A stretch of 56,178 nt of DNA from Planctomycetaceae bacterium (GTDB lineage Bacteria; Planctomycetota; Planctomycetia; Planctomycetales; Planctomycetaceae): NCBI GenBank assembly GCA_020426505.1, contig JAGQPX010000043.1:1-56178 (forward strand), in the 5' to 3' direction. Of the stretch, positions 7,781-15,534 are shown piece by piece. The position numbers and the translations under genes were made by a program. Numbering within the stretch: position 1 is the first letter of the stretch; every line of letters begins with the position of its first letter. The notes under the pieces were generated by a model. That model did no database searches. It was not told the origin of the DNA and was given only the letters and a program-made list of their open reading frames with translations.

Positions 7781-9067
7781 ATGGATCGTTCATTTGACAT
7801 TTTACATTTTGCATTTCTCAGTTTTCAGTCTTCAGTCGTCACGCGGGTAAACGTCGCGTTCGGCGTTGCATTGGTGTCGATGTTGATGTGCCACCCGGTC
7901 TTGGCACAGTCGTCACCACAATCTGTGACTGACTTGGTCGCCAAAGATCACCCCAATGACGTCGGCACGACACTCGATGTCTCATGGAGCCTTTCTCCTG
8001 ACGATGATCCCGATGCTGATCCGCCGGCAGTCTCGACGTATCACATACTTCGCAAACGAGAGGGTGACGCCGAGTTTACGAAAGTTGGCGAGGTTCCGTT
8101 GCAGTCGACGTCCTTTACCGACAAGAACGTGGAGCGCAAGCAGGCGTATCTGTATCAGGTGGTCGCGGTCGGCCCGGGAGGTGAATCGGCGGCGGTCACA
8201 ACGACCGAGGCAGCGACGCCCGTGATGGAATGGTTTCGCACGGACCGTGGATGGCTGGCCGTCTTTGTGCTGTTGATCTGCACCGCGGTCACCACGTTCA
8301 TTGTGATCGCCAAATCGGGCCGAGAGTTGTACATCCGCAATATCCCAGGCTTGGAGGCGGTCGACGAGGCCGTCGGCCGTGCGACGGAGATGGGACGGGC
8401 GTGCTTGTTCGTGCCGGGCATTCAGGACATCAACGATATTCAGACCGTCGCGGGCATCACCGTGTTGAGCCGCGTCGCTTCACTGACAGCTGAGTATGGA
8501 GCGAGACTGGAGGTGCCGACAGCACGGTCGCTGGTGATGACGACGGCTCGTGAGACCGTCGAGGCGTCGTATCTGGCAGAGGGGCGCCCGGATGCGTATC
8601 GGAAGGACGACATCTACTATCTGACCGATGAGCAGTTCGGGTACGCGGCTGCTGTCACAGGGACGATCACGCGTGAGAAACCGGCGGCTTGTTTCTACAT
8701 GGGAACGTTCTATGCAGAGTCGCTGCTGCTGGCGGAGACGGCGAACGGCGTCGGAGCGATTCAGGTCGCCGGCACGGCTGAGCCGGCGCAGCTGCCCTTC
8801 TTTGTCGCGGCTTGCGATTACACGCTCATCGGTGAAGAGTTCTTCGCGGCCTCTGCGTATCTCTCCGGCGAGCCAATTCAGTTGGGTAGTTTGCGGGGTC
8901 AGGATGTCGGCAAGCTGCTCGTTGCGGCATTGGTCTTGATCGGCTGTGGCGTGGCGACATGGGGCAGCGTCGCCGCAAATACGGAATTGGTCGGCGGGGA
9001 GATGGCCGCTTCTCTGATGAGTTTTCTCCAAGACAACGTCCTGGGCAGCAAAGGGTTTCTGCCATGA
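7781..9067 (+). CDS. membrane protein with fibronectin type III-like domain and DUF6754-like domain
   Basis: 428 aa. The ATG at 7781 has GGAGG at ideal spacing, which favours this start. The signal-like hydrophobic stretch is late (residues ~24-43, FGVALVSMLMCHPVLAQ). Residues ~45-145 form an FN3-like beta-sandwich (TYHILRKREGDAEFTKVGEV, YLYQVVAVGPGGESA). A transmembrane helix follows at ~158-178 (AVFVLLICTAVTTFIVIA), then a ~200-residue alpha/beta domain (PGLEAVDEAVGRATEMGRA, YMGTFYAESLLLAETANG) and a final helix (LLVAALVLIGCGVATWGSV). I place the latter domain with DUF6754 from memory of family organisation. The stop overlaps the next start by ATGA. Likely a core subunit of the membrane complex encoded here. 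Confidence 0.82.
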   Translation: MDRSFDILHFAFLSFQSSVVTRVNVAFGVALVSMLMCHPVLAQSSPQSVTDLVAKDHPNDVGTTLDVSWSLSPDDDPDADPPAVSTYHILRKREGDAEFTKVGEVPLQSTSFTDKNVERKQAYLYQVVAVGPGGESAAVTTTEAATPVMEWFRTDRGWLAVFVLLICTAVTTFIVIAKSGRELYIRNIPGLEAVDEAVGRATEMGRACLFVPGIQDINDIQTVAGITVLSRVASLTAEYGARLEVPTARSLVMTTARETVEASYLAEGRPDAYRKDDIYYLTDEQFGYAAAVTGTITREKPAACFYMGTFYAESLLLAETANGVGAIQVAGTAEPAQLPFFVAACDYTLIGEEFFAASAYLSGEPIQLGSLRGQDVGKLLVAALVLIGCGVATWGSVAANTELVGGEMAASLMSFLQDNVLGSKGFLP

Positions 9068-9762
9068 AGCGAACAGTTCCGATGATCATCGCAGCGACGA
9101 CCGGCTTCGTGCTGATCATGTCGCACTTCATCCCGCTCAGTGAAGAGTGGGGCAGCAAGGCGATGCAGTGGTTTAACGTACTGGCGGCGATCGCCTTTGT
9201 GCTGGGCGGCAGCAACCTGATGCGGATGAACCTGCAGAAGATCTCCGATCGTCGTCCGGGATGGGGATACGCTGCGGTGACGCTCATTGCCTTTCTGGTC
9301 ACGCTGAGCGTCGGTTTGCTGAAAGTAGGCGTGCAACCGACGTCGAGCTTTCCGACCAACGCGTGGGCTGCTCCGTATAACCAGGAAGGGTCGAGTCTGT
9401 GGTGGCTGTACGAATACCTCTACAAACCATTGGCATCGACGATGTTCGCTTTGCTGGCATTCTTCATCGCGTCGGCTGCCTTTCGAGCGTTCCGTGCGAA
9501 GAACCCGGAAGCAATCGCTTTGCTTTCAACCGCATTCATCGTGCTGATGGGACGCACATACGTCGGCGGGCTGATGCGTGACATCCTGCCGCGCGGCATG
9601 GAGTGGCTGAGTTTCGACAGCATGACGAATTACATCATGGGTGTGTTCAATCTCGCGGGAATGCGGGCCATCACGATCGGAATTGCACTCGGTGTGGCTT
9701 CGACGTCTCTCAAGGTGTTGTTGGGAGTCGACCGTTCCTATCTCGGTTCGGGGGACGATTGA
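9064..9762 (+). CDS. integral membrane protein, about six helices (DUF6754-linked cluster)
   Basis: 232 aa from the ATG at 9064 (MKRTVPMIIAATTGF), which overlaps the stop of the preceding gene by 4 nt. The frame is open further upstream, but that part lies inside the previous gene. Six hydrophobic segments are visible: the N-terminus, FNVLAAIAFVLGGSNLM, AAVTLIAFLVTLSVGLL, TMFALLAFFIASAAF, ALLSTAFIVLMG, and the C-terminal GMRAITIGIALGVAST. No enzyme motif is visible. Spacing to the next gene is 3 nt. Tight coupling on both sides implies a subunit of the same membrane assembly; function unknown. Confidence 0.82.
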   Translation: MKRTVPMIIAATTGFVLIMSHFIPLSEEWGSKAMQWFNVLAAIAFVLGGSNLMRMNLQKISDRRPGWGYAAVTLIAFLVTLSVGLLKVGVQPTSSFPTNAWAAPYNQEGSSLWWLYEYLYKPLASTMFALLAFFIASAAFRAFRAKNPEAIALLSTAFIVLMGRTYVGGLMRDILPRGMEWLSFDSMTNYIMGVFNLAGMRAITIGIALGVASTSLKVLLGVDRSYLGSGDD

Positions 9763-9765
9763 GCC

Positions 9766-10617
9766 ATGTATCAGTTTCTCAAAACGCTCGATCGACGATG
9801 GATCTTCCTGCTGATCCTGCTGGCGGTCGCGATCCCGATTTATTGGGGATGGCAGTTCCCCGAGCGACCATCGCCGATGGTGCGGTCGGTCTTCGAGGCT
9901 ATCGAGAATCTGCCGGACGGCTCACACGTCTGGATGGCGTACGACTACGACCCCGGCGCACAGGGCGAGTTGCATCCGATGGCCTTCGCCTTCACGCGGC
10001 AGTGTGCTCTCAAGCATCACAAGATGTACTTTATGACCCTGTGGCCGCAGGGTCCCCCCATGATTCAGGAGAACATCGATCTGCTGAAACGAGAGTTTCC
10101 GGATCTGACTTACGGCGAAGATTACGTGAATCTCGGGTATCGTCCTGGTTACGAGGGACCGATCAAACTCGCGGTGACCGATTTGCGAAGCACGATTGCG
10201 GCTGACGTGGATGGCACGAGTCTGGATGACATGCCGATGACGGCTGACGTCAAGAACATTCAGGAGATGGATCTGATCATCAACACGAGTGCGGGCTATC
10301 CGGGGACGAAGGAGTGGGTCCTGTACGCATCGACGCCGTACAACATTCCGACGGTTGCGGGGTGCACCGGCGTGCAGTCGCCGTACCTGTATCCGTATGT
10401 GCCGCGACAGTTGAACGGACTGCTGGGAGCCATCAAAGGGGCGGCCGAGTATGAGTTCCTGCTGCTCGAAGCGTACCCCGAGTTGCGAGAGAACCCGAAT
10501 GCACGGGAGGCACTGCGGCGGATGGGGCCGCAGTTGCTCGCCCATCTGGTGATCATCGCACTCATTATCGTGGGCAACATCGTGTACTTCGTGGGCCGCA
10601 GTCGAGGGGACATGTGA
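9766..10617 (+). CDS. bitopic membrane protein with Rossmann-like extracytoplasmic domain (DUF6754-linked cluster)
   Basis: 283 aa. An N-terminal membrane helix (WIFLLILLAVAIPIYWGW) and a C-terminal one (LLAHLVIIALIIVGNIVYFV) bracket a ~215-residue alpha/beta domain. That domain contains GSHVWMAYDYDPGAQGELHP, KLAVTDLRSTIAADVDG, DLIINTSAGYPG and PTVAGCTGVQSPYLYPYVP. The repeated strand-helix alternation suggests a Rossmann or periplasmic-binding-like fold, though no known ligand motif is visible. It follows the preceding gene by 3 nt, and its TGA overlaps the next ATG (TGATG). Its topology suggests a sensor or binding subunit of the cluster's complex; this is inference. Confidence 0.82.
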   Translation: MYQFLKTLDRRWIFLLILLAVAIPIYWGWQFPERPSPMVRSVFEAIENLPDGSHVWMAYDYDPGAQGELHPMAFAFTRQCALKHHKMYFMTLWPQGPPMIQENIDLLKREFPDLTYGEDYVNLGYRPGYEGPIKLAVTDLRSTIAADVDGTSLDDMPMTADVKNIQEMDLIINTSAGYPGTKEWVLYASTPYNIPTVAGCTGVQSPYLYPYVPRQLNGLLGAIKGAAEYEFLLLEAYPELRENPNAREALRRMGPQLLAHLVIIALIIVGNIVYFVGRSRGDM

Positions 10618-11519
10618 TGGAGCGTGAGAAACTGTTCTGGACCGCATTGATGCTGCTCGGCGGGTTATTCCTTGCTGGTCGTGCAGCGATGGTGGGGAAC
10701 GGGCGAGTCTACGTCCAGGCGGAGACGATCGCCGAGACCGACGCCGGACCGGTGGTGCATCATCGAGGGGTGCCGCCGTCACAACGAAGCGAAGCGAATG
10801 TCTCGCTGAGCTGGCCGCGGACGATTGGTCTGTGGGTGGCGGCCTTCTGCACGCTGGGCATCATGTCCTTCGTGCTGGGTGACAATCCGTTCTACAAGTT
10901 GATGGAGTCGATCTTCGTCGGCGTGTCGGCTGCGTATCTCATGGTGGCCGGATTCTGGGATGAACTGGTGCAGAACCTGTTCAAGTCCATTGTGCCGGGT
11001 CTGATGCGGAACTCCTTCCTGCCCGGTCTAGAGGAGGGATTGCAACCGGATTTGACCTATCTCGCTCCGCTTCTTATGAGCATTATGATGCTCTGGCGGC
11101 TGGCTCCCAAAGGAGCGTGGATCGCGCGTTGGCCGTTGGCCTTCTTCATCGGAGCGACAGCCGGCTTCAGGCTCGTGAGTTACCTCGAATCGGACTTCGT
11201 TCAGCAGATCAACAACACGATCCTGCCATTGATCGTCTACACGGCAGACGAAAGCTTTGACGTCTGGGGATCGCTCAGAAACTCGCTCGTGGTTGTCGGT
11301 GTTCTGTTGGGACTGGTGTACTTCTTCTTCTCGGTGCCTCATCGCGGAGTCGTGGGGGGACTGGCACGCGGTGGCGTCTGGCTGTTGATGATCACCTTCG
11401 GGGCGAGCTTCGGCTACACAGTCATGGGCCGCATCGCCCTACTGGCCGACCGGCTGCAGTTTCTGTTCGACGACTGGCTATGGCTGATCGACCCGACGAT
11501 GCAGCGCATGGGGATGTAA
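10617..11519 (+). CDS. polytopic membrane protein, about eight helices (DUF6754-linked cluster)
   Basis: 300 aa from the ATG at 10617, within the TGATG overlap with the previous stop; a GTG one codon earlier is an alternative. Hydrophobic segments include LFWTALMLLGGLFLAG, IGLWVAAFCTLGIMSFVL, SIFVGVSAAYLMVAGFW, LAPLLMSIMMLWRLAP, PLAFFIGATAGFRLV, SLVVVGVLLGLVYFFF and VWLLMITFGASFGYTVMG. No signature of a known transporter is apparent. It is the last gene of the run; a strong GC hairpin follows 14 nt after the stop. Co-translation with the other cluster members supports a shared complex. Confidence 0.82.
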   Translation: MEREKLFWTALMLLGGLFLAGRAAMVGNGRVYVQAETIAETDAGPVVHHRGVPPSQRSEANVSLSWPRTIGLWVAAFCTLGIMSFVLGDNPFYKLMESIFVGVSAAYLMVAGFWDELVQNLFKSIVPGLMRNSFLPGLEEGLQPDLTYLAPLLMSIMMLWRLAPKGAWIARWPLAFFIGATAGFRLVSYLESDFVQQINNTILPLIVYTADESFDVWGSLRNSLVVVGVLLGLVYFFFSVPHRGVVGGLARGGVWLLMITFGASFGYTVMGRIALLADRLQFLFDDWLWLIDPTMQRMGM

Positions 11520-11533
11520 GCGTCGCCGAATCC

Positions 11534-11562
11534 ACACCCTCTCCCTCAAGGGGAGAGGGTGT
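11534..11562 (+). terminator. strong GC-rich hairpin after the membrane cluster (terminator-like, no T-tract)
   Basis: ACACCCTCTCCC and GGGAGAGGGTGT form a perfect 12-bp stem with a 5-nt loop, starting 14 nt after the stop of the last cluster gene. No run of T follows, so a classic intrinsic terminator is not proven. Hairpins of this CTCTCCC/GGGAGAG type also occur as dispersed intergenic repeats. Its position suggests it ends or protects the upstream transcript. Confidence 0.5.
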
Positions 11563-11675
11563 TGAGTGAACTTGGCTTGAATTCCAATAAGTGTCAGCTT
11601 CAAGCGAAGACAGGATAGGGCGTCGATCTGTGATATACTTCAAGCACACCTGCCACTTTCATCACACGTCCGTTC

Positions 11676-13616
11676 ATGTCTTCTCCGCTCACACAACTCG
11701 CTCAGCCGGTTCACGAGCTACATGCTGCCGTGCGTGAACTCGAAGCCGCTGCGCGACCGCTGGAGGTGCCGGGGCTGCATGGGCGGGAGTGGTTTGAGTT
11801 GCTCTCGAACAAGCTGGTGCCTCAGTTGAGCGAGGAGGCGTTTCTGATTGTCGCGGTCGTCGGGGGAACCAACATCGGCAAGACGGTCGTGTTCAATCAC
11901 ATCGCGGGATCGCGGGCCAGTTCGACCAGTCCGCTCGCATCGGGGACGAAGCATCCGACCTGTCTGGTGCCGGTGGGGTTTGATGAGACGCATGACCTTG
12001 AGGCACTCTTTCCGGACTTCACATTGCAACCGGCAATGGACCCTGAGGACGCGCTGAAGGAAAGCGAAACGCACTGGCTGTTCTGGCGGACGGAGGAGTC
12101 GCTGCCGGAGAATCTCGTGGTGCTCGACACGCCCGACATCGACAGCGAGGCTCGCATCAACTGGGAGCGGGCCGATCAGATCCGCCGCAGTGCGGATGTG
12201 CTCGTCGCGATCCTGACTCAGCAGAAATACAATGACGCGGCCGTGAAGGAGTTCTTCCGACGGGCAGCGGACGAGGACAAGGCGGTACTGATCGTCTTCA
12301 ATCAGACGCAGCTGCCGGAGGACGAGGAGTACTGGCCTCAGTGGGTGGGCACATTCTGCGGAGAGACGGGACTCTCGCCGGAGCATGTGTACCTTGCCCC
12401 CTACGATCGCCGCGCGGCTGAGGAAAATCGGCTTCAGTTCTTCGAACGAGAATGGCCTCCAATCGAGGCAGACCATGCGAGCAACGGGAGTCCTTCAAAC
12501 GTCGACTCCGAGAGCGGTCGTGATCTGCTCGCGGATTTATCGCAGTTGCGGTTCGGAGAGATTAAGCTGCGGACCCTCGAAGGGTCGTTGCACCAATTGC
12601 TCGACCAACGTGCCGGGCTGCCATCATATCTGCGAGAGATTGAGCAGCGCAGCGGCGAGTTTCAACAAGCGACGGAACTCTTGTCGGCTCATGAGTTGGC
12701 GGAAATCGACAGTTGGCCGGAGATCCCGAGTCGGTTGCTGGTATCGGAAGTGCGACAATGGTGGGCCAATCAACGGGAGGGTTGGACGGCGACCGTGCAC
12801 GGCGTCTACAACACAATCGGTCGCGGTCTGGTCTGGCCGTTCAAAACTGTCCGTGCGCAGATTCAGGGGGAAGCGACTCCGCCCATCGAGGAGTATCGCA
12901 GGCAGGAGTGGTCAGCGATCCTCGATGCCGTCGAGAAGGTGTACTCGAAACTGACCTGGATGAGCGAGATCGGAAATCCACTGCTGCGTCCGCGACTGGA
13001 ATCACTGCTCGGTGGAACGTCGCGTGCTCAGTTGCTCAAGCTGCTCGAAAAGGCACACACCGAGATCGATCTGGAGCAGGAACTGAAGGCGCTCGTTTCC
13101 GATCAGTTGGAGACGTTCCGTGTCGACAGTCCTCAGACGTATGAGTTTGTGCGTCGCATTGACGCTTTGGCGGCAGCAGCGCGGCCGGCGACGAGTGTCG
13201 TGCTGTTTGTGACCGGGTTCGGTCCCGTCGGGGAAGCAATGGCTCCCATGCTGGCGGAGACAGCCGTTCAATCGATGGTGCATATCGCGGGAGACGTCGC
13301 CGGGGGAACCGTCGCAGCAGCGGCAGGCGAGACAGCGATCAGCGGTACGGCAGCGACGGGAGCCGGTTATCTGGAGGCAAAACTCCGCAAGCTGCACGTC
13401 GCATTCACAGCTCAACGGGCCGCGTGGCTGGCCGGCTTGTTGAAGGAGCACCTCCTGGGGGATCTGCCGGAAGAAATGCAACACGCTGCGGAGATCGCAC
13501 AGGGGCCGGAAGCGAATCGCGTTCGCGAACTGCTGCAACAAGTGGAAGATCAACTCAGGCAGTCACATGAGCAACATCCAATGGCCACGCACGTCGGGAG
13601 CAGCGAAGCATCATGA
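11676..13616 (+). CDS. dynamin-like / Era-type large GTPase, first of an overlapping pair
   Basis: 646 aa. The P-loop (G1) is GGTNIGKT at residues 63-70, the G3 motif is DTPD at 151-154, and a conserved threonine region lies at GTKHPTC. A canonical NKxD (G4) is not seen; the equivalent strand reads LIVFNQTQLPEDEE. Downstream of the G domain is a long helical region (~310-480). A Gly/Ala-rich hydrophobic stretch follows near ~500-560 (SVVLFVTGFGPVGEAMAP, GGTVAAAAGETAISG) and may insert into or lie on the membrane. A last helical segment ends the protein. This layout is typical of bacterial dynamin-related or GTPase-HSR1 proteins acting on membranes. The stop overlaps the next GTPase start by ATGA, suggesting a heteromeric pair. 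Confidence 0.85.
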   Translation: MSSPLTQLAQPVHELHAAVRELEAAARPLEVPGLHGREWFELLSNKLVPQLSEEAFLIVAVVGGTNIGKTVVFNHIAGSRASSTSPLASGTKHPTCLVPVGFDETHDLEALFPDFTLQPAMDPEDALKESETHWLFWRTEESLPENLVVLDTPDIDSEARINWERADQIRRSADVLVAILTQQKYNDAAVKEFFRRAADEDKAVLIVFNQTQLPEDEEYWPQWVGTFCGETGLSPEHVYLAPYDRRAAEENRLQFFEREWPPIEADHASNGSPSNVDSESGRDLLADLSQLRFGEIKLRTLEGSLHQLLDQRAGLPSYLREIEQRSGEFQQATELLSAHELAEIDSWPEIPSRLLVSEVRQWWANQREGWTATVHGVYNTIGRGLVWPFKTVRAQIQGEATPPIEEYRRQEWSAILDAVEKVYSKLTWMSEIGNPLLRPRLESLLGGTSRAQLLKLLEKAHTEIDLEQELKALVSDQLETFRVDSPQTYEFVRRIDALAAAARPATSVVLFVTGFGPVGEAMAPMLAETAVQSMVHIAGDVAGGTVAAAAGETAISGTAATGAGYLEAKLRKLHVAFTAQRAAWLAGLLKEHLLGDLPEEMQHAAEIAQGPEANRVRELLQQVEDQLRQSHEQHPMATHVGSSEAS

Positions 13617-15445
13617 GCCAGAGTGAACTCGACAGACTGGAGATGCTCGCGGAGGTCGATGAGCTGGCGACCGGCGCGGCTCGTTGGGCGGAGAGGGAGT
13701 CCGCGTGGGAGCCGGCACAACGGGCCGCGGCGCTGCTGAAGCGCGTGTTGGGTCGGGTCGAGTCACTGCGGGTGCGGCTCGAAGCTCCGTTGGTCGTTGC
13801 AACGTTCGGCGGGACCGGCACGGGGAAGAGCTCGCTGGTGAATGCACTCGTGGGTGACGACGTCGCCGTAAGTGGTCGACAACGTCCGACGACACGACAG
13901 CCGGTGCTCATCGCGCATCCCGAGACCGAACTCGACTTGCTCGGCTTGCCGAAGGATATGTGCGAGGTCGTGCGGTGCGAGGCGGATCTGCTGCGGGATA
14001 CGGTCTTCATCGACTGCCCGGACCCGGACACGACCGACACGGATGATGCGAGCAGCAATCTCGAACGTTTGCGAAAGATCCTGCCGTATTGTGATGTGCT
14101 GATCTACACGTCGACACAACAGAAGTACCGCTCAGCACGTGTCGTGGATGAACTGACAGAAGCGGCGACCGGATGTCGGCTCGTCTTCGTGCAGACGCAT
14201 GCGGATCTGGATGAGGACATCCGCGAGGACTGGAGGCAACATCTCAGCGGTCGCTATGAAGTGCCCGATGTGTTCTTCGTCGACTCACTCAAAGCACTCG
14301 AAGAGCAGCGGCAGGGACATCGGCCGACGGGCGACATGGGACGCTTGCTCGACTTCCTCTCGCGGCAACTTGCCTCGTCGGAGCGGGTCTCAGTCCGGCG
14401 GGCGAATGTCGTCGACCTGTTGAGCGCCGGGCTGGAGCGATGCGTCAAAATCGTTGATGACAATTGGCCGAAGTTACATACGTTGCAGCAAGCTCTCAGC
14501 GAGCAACGCGAGTCTCTACGGAAGAAGATGGCGACTAACCTCAGCCGTGAATTGATGGTCAGCCGCAATCTGTGGGAGCGACGCCTGCTGACAGCGGTCA
14601 CAGCATCGTGGGGGTTCAGTCCGCTCTCATCGGTGCTGCGATTGTACAACGGGCTGGGCGCGCTGATCGCATCGTTCACGCTGTTCCGTGCCCGTAACTC
14701 AGCCCAGATGGCCTTGCTGGGAGCCGTGCAGGGGTACCGCTGGCTTGAGGGGCGCAGTCAGGTGGAGACCGCGAAGTCCTCACTCGAACGGGCCAGTGCA
14801 TTGGGGATTGGTGATGCACTGCTGCGGGAGTCGCAACTCGTGATCGCTGGTCATGTCAAATCGGCCGAGCTTGATCCGGCGCTTGCGGTCCCGAAAAACT
14901 TGCGAGAGATGCGGGGACAAGCGGGTGCCGTCGAGCGTGACTTCCTCGGCGACGCAGCCGGTCGGGTTGATGCGATCATCGACGAACTGGCACTCCGCAA
15001 CTCAGGCTGGTTCGTGCGGGGCATGTACGAACTGCTGTTCCTGTCATATGTGGTATTCGTGCTCATTCGCATCGGCAGGAACTTCTTCTATGACTCGTTC
15101 ATCGAGCAACAGCCAATTCTCTCGACCGACTTCTACATCCCGGCGACCGTGTTTCTGGTGCTATGGACGGGACTGTTGGTCACCGCGTTCACGCATCGAT
15201 TGCGGGGCGGCCTCTCACGGAAGATCGAGGAGTTATCACACGACCTCGTCAACCGGCAAATGGATCAGTCGCTGTTTCCCGATCTGCAACGGACGTGCGA
15301 CGACGCAGAAGCGGGTCGTCAGCGACTGCATCAACTGAAGGAACGGTCAACCCAGCTGCGACGCACGATCGCAACCTCAGACGGACTCGGAGCCACAAAG
15401 TCGCCGCCATCACGCGAACGGTCGCCGGTCGGGCAGGAGTTGTGA
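13613..15445 (+). CDS. dynamin-like GTPase with C-terminal membrane helices, second of an overlapping pair
   Basis: 610 aa. The P-loop is GGTGTGKS (residues 66-73) and the G3-like motif is DCPDPD at 134-139. The G4 position reads FVQTHADLDED rather than NKxD. A helical middle (~260-460) contains a hydrophobic patch (SVLRLYNGLGALIASFTLF). Two clear membrane helices lie at ~471-490 (ELLFLSYVVFVLIRIG) and ~506-527 (IPATVFLVLWTGLLVTAF), followed by a coiled-coil tail. It is paired with the upstream GTPase through a 4-nt overlap. Paired dynamin-like genes elsewhere encode partners that remodel or tether membranes. Specific function here is unknown, but an intracytoplasmic-membrane role would suit a planctomycete. 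Confidence 0.85.
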   Translation: MSQSELDRLEMLAEVDELATGAARWAERESAWEPAQRAAALLKRVLGRVESLRVRLEAPLVVATFGGTGTGKSSLVNALVGDDVAVSGRQRPTTRQPVLIAHPETELDLLGLPKDMCEVVRCEADLLRDTVFIDCPDPDTTDTDDASSNLERLRKILPYCDVLIYTSTQQKYRSARVVDELTEAATGCRLVFVQTHADLDEDIREDWRQHLSGRYEVPDVFFVDSLKALEEQRQGHRPTGDMGRLLDFLSRQLASSERVSVRRANVVDLLSAGLERCVKIVDDNWPKLHTLQQALSEQRESLRKKMATNLSRELMVSRNLWERRLLTAVTASWGFSPLSSVLRLYNGLGALIASFTLFRARNSAQMALLGAVQGYRWLEGRSQVETAKSSLERASALGIGDALLRESQLVIAGHVKSAELDPALAVPKNLREMRGQAGAVERDFLGDAAGRVDAIIDELALRNSGWFVRGMYELLFLSYVVFVLIRIGRNFFYDSFIEQQPILSTDFYIPATVFLVLWTGLLVTAFTHRLRGGLSRKIEELSHDLVNRQMDQSLFPDLQRTCDDAEAGRQRLHQLKERSTQLRRTIATSDGLGATKSPPSRERSPVGQEL

Positions 15446-15534
15446 TATGACGCAAGGACGCGAGAAGAATTCGATTTGAACTTGACTCCAGTTTGGACCG
15501 ATCTCCTGAAAAGACGTTGTACGATTCGTCCGGC

